This document shows, one piece after another, positions 25,799 through 33,982 of a DNA stretch of 64,000 bases. Location of the stretch: contig JAWKHR010000035.1 in assembly GCA_041394725.1 (NCBI GenBank), forward strand, positions 4,460-68,459. The letters are read 5' to 3'. The notes beneath the pieces were generated by a model. It did not search any database. It was not told the DNA's origin and was given only the letters and a program-made list of their open reading frames with translations. The stretch is from JAWKHR01 sp041394725. Lineage in GTDB: Bacteria; Acidobacteriota; Vicinamibacteria; Vicinamibacterales; SCN-69-37. Position 1 is the first letter of the stretch, and each line of letters opens with the position of its first letter. Made by a program: the position numbers and the translations under genes.

Positions 25799-26833
25799 TC
25801 AATCGGTCGCGCCGAGTTCCGCGGGGTCGGCTTCGGCGGCGGGACGGTCCGCCGGGCGCCTGGCGAGATAGGCGACCGCGCCCGACAGCGAGAACACCAT
25901 CATCAGCACCGCCCCGATGAACGACAGCGCGATGGCCGACTCGAGCGGCAGGCCGATTTGCGTGAGGTAGTACCCGAACGTCGACTCGCGCACGCCCCAG
26001 CCGTTGACCGAGACCGGCAGCATCTGCACGACGAACGACAGCGGCACCACGATGGCCAGGTGCGCGACGGGCACGCGCACGTGGATGCTGTGGGCGATGG
26101 CGGCGTAGAACCCGACGAGCACGGTCTGGACCGCGATGGCACCGACGAACGTGGCCACGAGGGCGGAGGGACGCTCCCGGAACCGCGCGAGGCCGGACGT
26201 CAGCCGCTCGATGCGCGTCTCGACCCAGTCCTGGTGCAGGCGGCGCAGCGGGCTCAGCAACTGGCCGATGCGCTGCGGCGCGAGCACGGCCGGGGCCGCG
26301 GCGGCCGTGGCGACGCCGAGCATCGCCCAGAGCACGCCGGGGCCGAGCGGACCGATGGCATCGCTCCGCCGGGCGGCCACGGTCGCGCCGACCGCCGCCA
26401 TGAACACGAGGCCCAGCAGCCCGATCCCCCGGTCCATCAGCACGACGGTCGTCGCCAGCGTCTTCGACCCCGCGGCCCGCGACGTGTCGCGGATCCGGAC
26501 GACGTCCCCGCCGATGTTCGAGGGCAGGAAGTTGTTGAAGAAGATCGCGACGAGGAACGAGTTGAGGAGCGCCCGGAAGCGGGCCGTGACGTGCTGCGTC
26601 CGGAGCAGCAGATCCCAGCGCCACGTGCTGATCACGACCATGCCGAAGTAGAGCAGCAGCGCGCCGAGGAGCCACGTGAGCGACGCCGACCGCGTCGTCG
26701 TCCACAGGCGATCCAGGTCCACGTTGGCCAGCAGGTAGTAGAGCAGGCCCGCGCTGACGACCAGCTTGACCGTCCAGATGAGCGCGTGGCGGGCCCGATC
26801 GCGGGGCACCGGTGATGGGGGCGAGGCCGTCAT
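25799..26833 (-). CDS. LPG-synthase-TM (UPF0104) flippase-like membrane protein
   Basis: A 344-residue membrane protein of the same family as the one at 16620-17630. It shows STWRWDLLLRTQ, FLVAIFFNNFLPSNIGGDVVR and LPVSVNGWGVRESTFGYYL, the three best-conserved stretches of the family, and about eight helices. Members are proposed to move lipid-linked sugars or phospholipids across the inner membrane. It lies between two glycosyltransferase operons, divergent from the GT4 gene at 26920. The C-terminal tail is short and acidic (EADPAELGATD). Confidence 0.82.
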   Translation of the reverse strand: MTASPPSPVPRDRARHALIWTVKLVVSAGLLYYLLANVDLDRLWTTTRSASLTWLLGALLLYFGMVVISTWRWDLLLRTQHVTARFRALLNSFLVAIFFNNFLPSNIGGDVVRIRDTSRAAGSKTLATTVVLMDRGIGLLGLVFMAAVGATVAARRSDAIGPLGPGVLWAMLGVATAAAAPAVLAPQRIGQLLSPLRRLHQDWVETRIERLTSGLARFRERPSALVATFVGAIAVQTVLVGFYAAIAHSIHVRVPVAHLAIVVPLSFVVQMLPVSVNGWGVRESTFGYYLTQIGLPLESAIALSFIGAVLMMVFSLSGAVAYLARRPADRPAAEADPAELGATD

Positions 26834-26919
26834 GGAGCAGCGTTCAAGGCCCGGATCATCGAGCGGCGTAGTGTAGCATGTAGGCGTCGCGCGCCTGACC
26901 GCGCGGCCGTGCCGCCCGC

Positions 26920-28113
26920 ATGCACATCCTGATGATTGCGCCGGAGCCGTTCTTCGAGCCTCGGGGCACGCCGTTCTCCGAATTCCACCGACTCCGCGCG
27001 CTGACGACGCTCGGGCACACCGTCGATCTCGTCACGTACCCGTTCGGGCGCGACGTGACCATGCCCGGCCTCAGGATCTACCGCTGCCCGCGTCCGCCGT
27101 TCGTCCGGCGCGTCCGGATCGGCCCCTCGTGGGCCAAGGTGCCGCTCGACGTCTCGCTCGCCGCCGCGGCGCTCTGGCGCGCGTTCCGCGGACGGTACGA
27201 CGCGGTGCACTCGCACGAGGAAGGCGGCGGCATCGGCGTCGTCCTCGCCGCCGTCCTGCGGGTGCCGCACCTCTACGACATGCACTCGAGCCTGCCGCAG
27301 CAGGTCACCAACTTCGGCTATGGGCGGGCGTCCTGGATGGCGGGCATCCTCGGGTGGCTCGAGCGGCTGATGATCCGGCGATCGAAGGTCGTCATCGTGA
27401 TCTGCCCCGACCTCGAGGACGCGGTCCGCGAGGTGGACGAGCGCGTGCCGACGGTCCTCATCGAGAACGCCTCGGGCGATCCGCCCGCCGCGGGAGCGGG
27501 CCCCGACGTGCGGCGCGCCCTCGGCCTCGACGCCGGGACGCCCGTCGTGCTCTACACCGGGACGTTCGAGGCCTACCAGGGCCTGGACCTCCTGTACGAC
27601 GCGATGCGCACGGTCGCGCGCGAGCGGCCGGAGGCGCGGCTCGTGATGGTCGGCGGCGAGGCGGGACAGGTCGCGGCAGCGCGTGCACGGGTCGAGGCGC
27701 TCGGCCTGGCCGATCGCGTGATCTTCACCGGGCAGTGCGCGCCGGCCGACGTGCCACGGTACCTCGACGCGGCGACCGTGCTCGTCTCGCCGCGGTCGAG
27801 CGGCACCAACACCCCGCTGAAGATCTACCAGTACCTCCGGGCCGGCCGGCCCATCGTCGCGACGCGGCTGCGCACGCACACGCAGGTGCTCGACGACGAG
27901 ACGGCGATCCTCACGGCGCCGGACGCGGAGGCGTTCGCGGCCGGCATCGTGCGCGCGATCGCGTCGCCGGACGAGGCGGCGCGGCTGGCCGCCCGCGCGC
28001 GCGAGGTGGCGGACACGAAGTACAGCGACGAGGCGTTTCTCGCCAAGACCCGCCGGGCGATGGCGCTCCTCACCGGGCCGGCCGGCACGGCACCGGCCGG
28101 GGAATCCGCGTGA
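26920..28113 (+). CDS. Family 4 glycosyltransferase
   Basis: A 397-residue GT-B glycosyltransferase opening a five-gene operon. It begins MHILMIAPEPFFEPRGTP, with the N-terminal acceptor domain carrying HLYDMHSSLPQQ. The C-terminal domain has VVLYTGTFEAYQGLDLL and SPRSSGTNTPLKIYQYL, the last resembling the E-x7-E region with a G/T substitution. It should add a sugar from a nucleotide donor. The stop overlaps the GTG of the methyltransferase gene. A weak TAGCAT (26874-26879) lies upstream with no -35. Confidence 0.85.
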   Translation: MHILMIAPEPFFEPRGTPFSEFHRLRALTTLGHTVDLVTYPFGRDVTMPGLRIYRCPRPPFVRRVRIGPSWAKVPLDVSLAAAALWRAFRGRYDAVHSHEEGGGIGVVLAAVLRVPHLYDMHSSLPQQVTNFGYGRASWMAGILGWLERLMIRRSKVVIVICPDLEDAVREVDERVPTVLIENASGDPPAAGAGPDVRRALGLDAGTPVVLYTGTFEAYQGLDLLYDAMRTVARERPEARLVMVGGEAGQVAAARARVEALGLADRVIFTGQCAPADVPRYLDAATVLVSPRSSGTNTPLKIYQYLRAGRPIVATRLRTHTQVLDDETAILTAPDAEAFAAGIVRAIASPDEAARLAARAREVADTKYSDEAFLAKTRRAMALLTGPAGTAPAGESA

Positions 28114-28874
28114 CCGGCCCGGAGGCCGGCGGCACGGGCGCGGACCGCGATCACTACAGCTACGCCCACTACGCGAACCCCGACGTCGCGAGCGGCTTCG
28201 ACGCGCTGCGGTTCGGCGGCCCCATCGGCCGCCACCTGCTCGAGTGGCAGGAGGCGCTCCTGCTCGAGGCGCTGGCGCCGGTCGCCGGACGTCACGTCCT
28301 CGACGTCGGGACGGGCACCGGGCGCGCGGCGCTCGGCCTGGCCCGCGCGGGCGCCACGGTCGTCGGGCTCGACGCGTCGGCGGAGATGCTGGCGGTGGCG
28401 CGCGACCGGGCCCGCGAGGCGAAGCTCGCCGCCACGTTCGGCCGCGCGGATGCCCAGGCGCTGCCCCTCGCCGACCGGTCCGTGGACGCGGTCGTCTGCC
28501 TGCGGCTGCTCATGCACGTCGTGGACTGGCGGCGCACGGTGGCCGAACTCTGCCGCGTGGCGCGGTGGCGCGTCGTGATCGACTTCCCGTCGTCGCGGAG
28601 TTTCGCCGCGCTCGAGTCCGGCGTCCGCCACGCCCGCGCGCGGGCGGGCCGGCCGGTGGAGGCCTATCGGGTGATGCGATCACGCGACGTGGCGGCCGCC
28701 TTCGAGGCCAGCGGCTATCGCGTGGTGATGGTCCGGCGCCAGTTCGTGCTGCCGATCGCCGCGCACAAGAAGATCGGGTCGCTCGCGTTCACGCGCGGGG
28801 TGGAGCGCGTGCTGGCGCTGGGCGGGCTGCTGCGGCTCTTCGGGTCGCCCATCACGATGGTGGCCGAGCGGTGA
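28110..28874 (+). CDS. Class I SAM-dependent methyltransferase
   Basis: A 254-residue methyltransferase starting at GTG 28110 (GTGA overlap with the GT4 stop). Motif I is VLDVGTGTG, the strand-2 acidic residue is in VVGLDAS, and the adenine region is GRADAQALPLADRSVDAVV. RLLMHVVDWRRTV corresponds to the later motif. The C-terminal region is basic and hydrophobic (RVLALGGLLRLFGSP), which may touch a membrane-bound substrate. Likely a sugar or lipid methyltransferase acting with the flanking GT4 enzymes. Its stop overlaps the next GTG. Confidence 0.83.
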   Translation: MTGPEAGGTGADRDHYSYAHYANPDVASGFDALRFGGPIGRHLLEWQEALLLEALAPVAGRHVLDVGTGTGRAALGLARAGATVVGLDASAEMLAVARDRAREAKLAATFGRADAQALPLADRSVDAVVCLRLLMHVVDWRRTVAELCRVARWRVVIDFPSSRSFAALESGVRHARARAGRPVEAYRVMRSRDVAAAFEASGYRVVMVRRQFVLPIAAHKKIGSLAFTRGVERVLALGGLLRLFGSPITMVAER

Positions 28875-29887
28875 GCGACGGGATGAAGGCGCTCGTCACC
28901 GGAGCGTCCGGCTTCACGGGCGGCCATCTCGTGCGCGTCCTGGCCGGGGCCGGATGGCAGGTGCGCGGGCTCGTCCGCGCGCTGCCGCCGGGCGGCGCGG
29001 CGAGCGTGGCCGGGATCGGCCCGGCGGCCGCGGCGACGGTCGAACTCGTCCAGGGCGACCTCACCGACACGGACAGCCTGCGCCGCGCGATGGCGGGGCA
29101 GACGGTGGTGTTCAACATCGCCGCGCTCTATCGCGAGGCGGGCCTCAGGCCCGAGGCCTACCGCGCGGTCAACGCGGACGCGGTGGCACGGATCGTCGAG
29201 CTGGCGCGCGAGGTGGGCGTGCGGCGGGTCGTTCACTGCAGCACGGTCGGGGTGCACGGGGACATCGCGCACCCGCCCGCGGCCGAGGATGCGCCGATCC
29301 GCCCGGGGGACGTCTACCAGGAGACGAAGGTTCTCGGCGAGCGCCTCGCGCGCGACGCCGCCGAGCGGACCGGCGTCGAGCTGGTCATCGCGCGCCCGAC
29401 CGGCATCTACGGCCCGGGGGATCGACGGCTGTTCAAGATTTTCGGCGCCATCGCGACGGGACGCTTCGTGATGCTGGGGTCCGGCCGCAACTTCTACCAC
29501 GTGACGTACATCGACGATCTGTGCGAGGGCTTCCGCCTCTGCGCGGTGGTTCCCGGGGCGGCGGGGCAGATCTACATCCTCGGCGGCGCCGAGGTCCCCA
29601 CCCTGGCCGAGCTGGTACGGGTCACCGCCGAGGTGGCCGGCGTCGCGCCGCCGCGCTGGCGGCTGCCGGTCCTGCCGGTCTGGCTCGCGGGCGCGGCGTG
29701 CGAGGCCGTCTGCGCGCCGTTCGGCATTTCGCCCCCGCTCTACCGCCGGCGTGTAGACTTCTTCCGCAAGAGCCGGGCGTTCGACATCTCGAAGGCCCGG
29801 CGGGAGCTCGGCTATGCCCCGCGCGTCGGGCTGCGCGAGGGCATCGGCCGGACGCTGGAGTGGTACCGTGAGCAGCGCTGGATCTGA
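28871..29887 (+). CDS. NAD-dependent epimerase/dehydratase family protein
   Basis: A 338-residue extended SDR enzyme. GTG 28871 overlaps the upstream stop; an ATG at 28883 begins directly before the Rossmann core TGASGFTGGHL. The catalytic pair is in VYQETK (Tyr-x3-Lys), with Ser in VHCSTVGVHG. Fold resemblance is to the 3-beta-HSD/HpnA-like group that acts on sugar nucleotides or lipid-linked sugars. The C-terminus has Cys-containing helices (AACEAVCAPFG) and a final RTLEWYREQ, typical of sugar-nucleotide epimerases. The following acyltransferase start lies inside its last 20 bases. Confidence 0.82.
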   Translation: MSDGMKALVTGASGFTGGHLVRVLAGAGWQVRGLVRALPPGGAASVAGIGPAAAATVELVQGDLTDTDSLRRAMAGQTVVFNIAALYREAGLRPEAYRAVNADAVARIVELAREVGVRRVVHCSTVGVHGDIAHPPAAEDAPIRPGDVYQETKVLGERLARDAAERTGVELVIARPTGIYGPGDRRLFKIFGAIATGRFVMLGSGRNFYHVTYIDDLCEGFRLCAVVPGAAGQIYILGGAEVPTLAELVRVTAEVAGVAPPRWRLPVLPVWLAGAACEAVCAPFGISPPLYRRRVDFFRKSRAFDISKARRELGYAPRVGLREGIGRTLEWYREQRWI

Positions 29888-30632
29888 CACGACGCCGCGG
29901 AAGATCGAGCGGGCGCAGGACCAGCTGTTCCGCGAGCCGGGCGGCGCGGCGGGCAAGTACAGCACGCTCATCGTGGGCCGACCTGGCCTGGGTGCGCTCC
30001 TCGCCTACGAGTGCGTGGTGCTGCTGTCGCAGGCCGTGCCCGGCGCGCTCGGCTTGGCCCTGCGCAAGCTGCTGTACCCGCGGCTGCTCGGCGGATGCGG
30101 CCGCAACGTCGTGTTCGGCCAGAATGTCGTCCTCCGCCATCCTCACAAGATCCACATCGGCGACAACGTCGTCATCGACGACAACTGCCTCCTCGACGCC
30201 AAGGGCGACGGCAACGCCGGCATCCGCATCGGCAGCGGGGTGTTCGTCGGGCGCAACACGATCCTCTCGTGCAAGAACGGCGACATCGAACTGGGCGATG
30301 GGGTGAACGTCGGGTTCAACTGCGAGATTTTCTCGGCCAGCCGCGTCCGGATCGGGCCCGACACGCTCCTGGCGGCCTACGTCTACCTCGTGGGCGGCGA
30401 CCACGATTTCGCGGACACCGATCGGCCGGTCATCGACCAGGCACGGCGGTCGGCCGGCGTCACGGTCGGCGCGGGTGCGTGGATCGGCGCCGGCGCGAAG
30501 ATCCTCGACGGCGTGACGATCGGCGATCGCGCGATCATCGGCGCCGCGGCCGTCGTCAAGGACGACGTGCCGGAAGCCGCGACCGCGGTCGGCATCCCGG
30601 CACGCGTGGTCGGGCGGCGGCACGAGGCCTGA
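29868..30632 (+). CDS. Hexapeptide-repeat acyltransferase
   Basis: A 254-residue left-handed beta-helix acyltransferase. GTG 29868 is chosen by operon coupling: it lies within the end of the epimerase gene. Residues from about 75 onward are imperfect hexapeptide repeats (IHIGDNVVIDDNCLLDA, IGSGVFVGRNTIL, IGDRAIIGAAAVVKDDV), the trimeric acetyltransferase fold. The final GIPARVVGRR is typical of serine/maltose-type O-acetyltransferases. A hydrophobic stretch (VVLLSQAVPGALGLAL) precedes the helix, as in WcaF/capsule acetyltransferases. It probably adds an acetyl group to the glycan built by this operon. Confidence 0.84.
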   Translation: MSSAGSDTTPRKIERAQDQLFREPGGAAGKYSTLIVGRPGLGALLAYECVVLLSQAVPGALGLALRKLLYPRLLGGCGRNVVFGQNVVLRHPHKIHIGDNVVIDDNCLLDAKGDGNAGIRIGSGVFVGRNTILSCKNGDIELGDGVNVGFNCEIFSASRVRIGPDTLLAAYVYLVGGDHDFADTDRPVIDQARRSAGVTVGAGAWIGAGAKILDGVTIGDRAIIGAAAVVKDDVPEAATAVGIPARVVGRRHEA

Positions 30633-30636
30633 CCGC

Positions 30637-31677
30637 GTGGCCGCGATCGCCGTCGTCACATCCGCGCCGCCCCTGACGGGCGGTGGACATCTCGTCATCG
30701 CGCACGCGCTCGAGCACGCCCTCCGCGAGGCCGGCCACCAGGTCGGCATCGTCACCACGCCGTCGAACCGGTTCGGACGCCAGGGGCCGGCGTACCTCGC
30801 GAACTGGCTGACCGACGTCGGCATGACGGGCGACGGCCGGCACGTGGACCAGGTCATCTCGCTGCGGTTCCCGTCGTACGCGGTCCGGCACCCGAAGCAC
30901 GTGAGCTGGCTGAACCACACGATGCGCGAGTACTACGACCTGTGGGACGAGTTCAGCGCCGGGCTCTCGCCGCAGGGCCGGGTCAAGGAGGGCGTCCGTC
31001 GCGCGCTGATTCACCGGGCCGACACGTTCTTCCTCGGGCGCGTCACGAAGCGGTTCGTCCAGTCCGGCGAGATTCGCGAGCGGCTCATGCGCTGGAATCA
31101 CCTCGACGCCGAAGTCCTGCACCCGCCCCCGCCGCCAAGGCCCTACCGCTGCGACGGCTACGGCGACTTCCTGTTCTTCTCGTCGCGGCTGACGGCGCTC
31201 AAGCGCGCCGACCTGCTGCTGCGCGCGCTGGCCGAACCGGCCGCGGCCGGCGTGCGGTGCATCATCGGCGGCGAGGGCGAGGCGCGCCCGGCGCTCGAGA
31301 CGCTGGCGCGCGAGCTCGCGCTGGATGGCCGGGTGACGTTCACCGGCGCGCTGTCGGAGGACGCGCTGGTCGATCACCTGGCGCGGTGCCGGGCGGTGGT
31401 CTTCATCCCGAAGCGCGAGGACTACGGGTTCGTCACCGTGGAAGCGTTCGCGTCCGCCAAGGCGGTCGTCACCTGCGCGGACAGCGGCGGCCCGCTCGAC
31501 TTCGTCGTCCCGGCCGAGACCGGCTGGGTCACCGAGCCCGCGCCCGCCGCGCTGGCCACGGCGCTCGCCGGGGCGATGGCCGACGCGGCCGGGGCCGAGC
31601 GCATGGGGCGCGCCGCCCGAGCCAGGGTGGCGCCGATGTCGTGGGCGGACGTCGCCCGCCGCCTGGTGATCGTCTGA
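30637..31677 (+). CDS. Family 4 glycosyltransferase
   Basis: A 346-residue GT-B glycosyltransferase starting at GTG 30637, four bases after the acyltransferase stop. The N-terminal region has SAPPLTGGGHLVIAHAL, where the Gly-rich loop sits. The C-terminal GT4 motif is KREDYGFVTVEAFASAKAV, the E-x7-E signature, preceded by IIGGEGEARPALETLA. WLNHTMREYYDLWDEFS is common in GT4 enzymes of lipopolysaccharide clusters. It is the last gene of the operon; no clear terminator follows, but a promoter and two hairpins lie in the gap before ttcA. Confidence 0.86.
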   Translation: MAAIAVVTSAPPLTGGGHLVIAHALEHALREAGHQVGIVTTPSNRFGRQGPAYLANWLTDVGMTGDGRHVDQVISLRFPSYAVRHPKHVSWLNHTMREYYDLWDEFSAGLSPQGRVKEGVRRALIHRADTFFLGRVTKRFVQSGEIRERLMRWNHLDAEVLHPPPPPRPYRCDGYGDFLFFSSRLTALKRADLLLRALAEPAAAGVRCIIGGEGEARPALETLARELALDGRVTFTGALSEDALVDHLARCRAVVFIPKREDYGFVTVEAFASAKAVVTCADSGGPLDFVVPAETGWVTEPAPAALATALAGAMADAAGAERMGRAARARVAPMSWADVARRLVIV

Positions 31678-31699
31678 CGTGAGGCCCGCGCGGTGGTCC

Positions 31700-31729
31700 T
31701 TGCCACGCCCGCGGGCGCCAATCGACAAT
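31700..31729 (+). promoter_or_regulatory. Candidate promoter of ttcA
   Basis: TTGCCA (31700-31705) and GACAAT (31724-31729) are 18 bases apart, matching five and four of six consensus positions. A start near 31736 would give a leader of about 56 bases holding two hairpins. Confidence 0.45.
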
Positions 31730-31737
31730 GACGGGTG

Positions 31738-31786
31738 GCCCGGCCCCGAGGCCGGGCACGGTCGCGCGGCACGCCGCGCGAGGAGG
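31738..31786 (+). promoter_or_regulatory. Two hairpins and Shine-Dalgarno in the ttcA leader
   Basis: GCCCGGCC/GGCCGGGC with loop CCGA spans 31738-31757. A second hairpin with stem CGCGCGG/CCGCGCG and loop CACG spans 31763-31780. AGGAGG (31781-31786) follows directly. The second stem ends at the base before the Shine-Dalgarno, so its folding could affect ribosome access. No riboswitch class was recognised. Confidence 0.5.
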
Positions 31787-31791
31787 ACTGC

Positions 31792-32598
31792 GTGGGGTAC
31801 CGCACGCCGCTCGAGACGCGGCTCGCGAAGAAGGTGACGACGGCGATCGTCGAGCACGGCCTGATCGAGGACGGCGACCGCGTGATGGTCGGCCTCTCCG
31901 GCGGCAAGGACAGCTGGGCGCTGATGGAGATCCTCGACGTCCTGCGCCGCCGCGCCCCGATCGACTTCTCGATCGTCGCGGTCAACATCAACTCCGGCTA
32001 CGCCGAGTTCCGGCACGATCTCGTCACCGGCGCCTGCGACGCACGCGGGTGGGAGTGTCGCGTCGAGCACACGACGATCGGCGCGGTGATGGACGACATC
32101 CTCGACGATGGCGAGACGCCGTGTTCGCTCTGCGCGCGCTTCCGGCGAGGCGTGCTCTACCGCGTCGCCGACCAGGTCGGCGCGACGAAGATCGCGCTCG
32201 GCCATCACCTCGACGACTTCGTCGAGACCGTGCTCCTCAACCTGTTCTTCCAGGGCTCGCTCAAGGCCATGCCGGCGAGGCTCGTCTCCGACAGCGGCCG
32301 GCACGTGGTCATCCGGCCGCTCGTCTACGTCACCGAGGCCGAGGCGCGGGCGTACACGCAGGAGGTCGGCCTCCCGGTGATCGGCTGCTGCTGCCCGGCC
32401 TGCGGCGACCTGAGCCTGAAGCGCCAGCGGCTCAAGCGCCTCATCTCCGACCTCGAGGTGGAGCATCCGGACATCAAGCAGTCGATGATCAAGGCGCTCG
32501 CGAACGTCGTCCCGAGCCACCTGCTCGATCGGCGCTTGTACGCGCCGGCGGAAACGGCTATAAAGACCCGTGAGCCTGCGCGCGCCGCGACCCCCTGA
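31792..32598 (+). CDS. ttcA: tRNA 2-thiocytidine biosynthesis protein TtcA
   Basis: A 268-residue enzyme that thiolates cytidine 32 of tRNA with ATP and an iron-sulfur cluster. GTG 31792 lies five bases after AGGAGG. The PP-loop SGGKDS is at residues 36-41. Cluster-binding Cys are C111-x2-C114 (PCSLC) and the later group at 199-204 (GCCCPACG), which has three consecutive Cys, more than the single Cys pair of most members. HHLDDFVETVLLNLFFQG is the family's central motif. The C-terminal VVPSHLLDRRLY also fits TtcA. It stands alone with its own candidate promoter. Confidence 0.92.
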   Translation: MGYRTPLETRLAKKVTTAIVEHGLIEDGDRVMVGLSGGKDSWALMEILDVLRRRAPIDFSIVAVNINSGYAEFRHDLVTGACDARGWECRVEHTTIGAVMDDILDDGETPCSLCARFRRGVLYRVADQVGATKIALGHHLDDFVETVLLNLFFQGSLKAMPARLVSDSGRHVVIRPLVYVTEAEARAYTQEVGLPVIGCCCPACGDLSLKRQRLKRLISDLEVEHPDIKQSMIKALANVVPSHLLDRRLYAPAETAIKTREPARAATP

Positions 32599-32658
32599 TC
32601 TCCGGCGCCGCGAACACGGATCCCGGCGCCGCGCGCGCGTTCCGCGGGTCGCCTGCCG

Positions 32659-33108
32659 ATGAGGTGCGTCGTGCAGCGCGTCAGCCGTGCGTCGGTCACG
32701 GTCGACGGGACGGTCGTCGGGCAGATCGGGGCGGGATTGTTGGTACTGGTGGGCGTCGAGCGGGGAGACGGTCCAACCGACATCGACTACGTCGCGTCGA
32801 AGCTCCGAGGCCTCCGCGTGTTCGCCGACGACGAAGGACGGATGAACCGTTCGGTGGTGGACACCGGCGGAGGGCTGCTGGTCGTCTCGCAGTTCACGCT
32901 GCTCGGCGACGTCCGGCGGGGGAGGCGGCCGGCGTTCGACGCGGCGGCGTCTCCCGGAGACGCGCGGGCAGCCTACGAGGCCCTGCTGGCACGGCTTCGC
33001 GGCGACGGACTGGCCGTGCAGTCCGGTGAGTTCCAGGCCCACATGGACGTGGACCTCGTCAACGATGGCCCCGTGACCCTCCTGCTCGACAGCCGACGAC
33101 TGTTCTGA
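32659..33108 (+). CDS. dtd: D-aminoacyl-tRNA deacylase
   Basis: A 149-residue proofreading enzyme that frees D-amino acids from mischarged tRNA. It begins MRCVVQRVSRASVTVDG, the standard family start. The catalytic SQFTLLGD lies at about 77-84 and the cross-subunit GPVT motif at 137-140, so both halves of the active site are intact. Length is normal for DTD1. It lies 60 bases after ttcA, and its stop is 16 bases before the next gene's start, which suggests read-through into the barrel gene. Confidence 0.95.
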   Translation: MRCVVQRVSRASVTVDGTVVGQIGAGLLVLVGVERGDGPTDIDYVASKLRGLRVFADDEGRMNRSVVDTGGGLLVVSQFTLLGDVRRGRRPAFDAAASPGDARAAYEALLARLRGDGLAVQSGEFQAHMDVDLVNDGPVTLLLDSRRLF

Positions 33109-33124
33109 CGGAAGGAGACATCGC

Positions 33125-33982
33125 GTGAGACAGCTGTTCACCCGTACGATGGCCGTGATGGGCCTGTGCGTCCTGGCCGCCGCGCCGGCGCTGGCCCAGT
33201 CGCGCCCGCTCGCCACCGAGGATCCCGAGACGGTGCCGGCCGGCTACATCCTGGTCGAGGCCGGATTCGACGTCCTGCGCGACGTGCACTATCCGGCGTC
33301 GGGCCTCACCGGCAACCTTTTCACCGTCGGGACGTTCGGCCTCAGCTTCGGCGTCAGCTCGATTGCCGAGATCCAGCTCGATGGCGGATTGCGCGACCGG
33401 CTGGCCATCACCGCGCGCGACCCGGACGCGCCGCTGGCCGACATGCTGGACGTCAGCGGCGACTCCACCAGCGATTTCCGCGACCTGGTCATCGGCGCGA
33501 AGGTCCGGTTCCTGTCCGAGACCGCCTCCCGGCCGGCGATGGCCGTGCGCTTCTCGACGCGGCTGCCGAATGCCGGCAACGAGAGCGGCCTCGGCCTCGA
33601 TACGACGGACTTCCATTTCGGGCTGGGCGTGGCCAAGACGGTCCAGCAGATCCGCGTCGCGGGCAACTTCGGGTTCGGGATCCTCGGCGACCCGGTGCGC
33701 GGCGATCGGCAGAACGACGTGCTCGACTACGGCCTCTCGGTGGCCCGGGCGGTGGCGCCGGGCACGGAGCTGGTGGTGGAGGTCAACGGCCGGCTCAATA
33801 CCCGTTCGGGCGAGCCGCCGGTGGGCACCGGCTCCCGGTCGGCGGCGCGAATCGGCGGCCGGTTCACGCGAGGGCCCGTCCGGCTCGACGGCGCGTTCAT
33901 TCTCGGCCTGACCAACGACGACCCCAACTGGGGGTTCACCGTCGGCGCGACGTGGGTGTTCAAAGCGTTCGACGTCCGGTGA
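33125..33982 (+). CDS. Predicted outer-membrane beta-barrel protein
   Basis: A 285-residue secreted protein starting at GTG 33125 with GGAAGGAG upstream. The signal peptide has a basic start (RQLFTR), hydrophobic core, and cleavage after ALA-Q. The mature part begins SRPLATEDPETVPAGYI, seen in Phenol_MetA_deg-like transporter-type barrels, and continues with alternating strands (GLSFGVSSIAEIQLDG, AGNFGFGILGD). The C-terminus (FTVGATWVFKAFDVR) is compatible with a closing beta strand. Its 3' end overlaps the convergent oxidoreductase gene by 23 bases. Substrate, if any, unknown. Confidence 0.7.
   Translation: MRQLFTRTMAVMGLCVLAAAPALAQSRPLATEDPETVPAGYILVEAGFDVLRDVHYPASGLTGNLFTVGTFGLSFGVSSIAEIQLDGGLRDRLAITARDPDAPLADMLDVSGDSTSDFRDLVIGAKVRFLSETASRPAMAVRFSTRLPNAGNESGLGLDTTDFHFGLGVAKTVQQIRVAGNFGFGILGDPVRGDRQNDVLDYGLSVARAVAPGTELVVEVNGRLNTRSGEPPVGTGSRSAARIGGRFTRGPVRLDGAFILGLTNDDPNWGFTVGATWVFKAFDVR

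Noticed and set aside
30556..33216. An 886-codon minus-strand open frame
   Set aside because: Antisense to a GT4 gene, ttcA and dtd, which are well supported.
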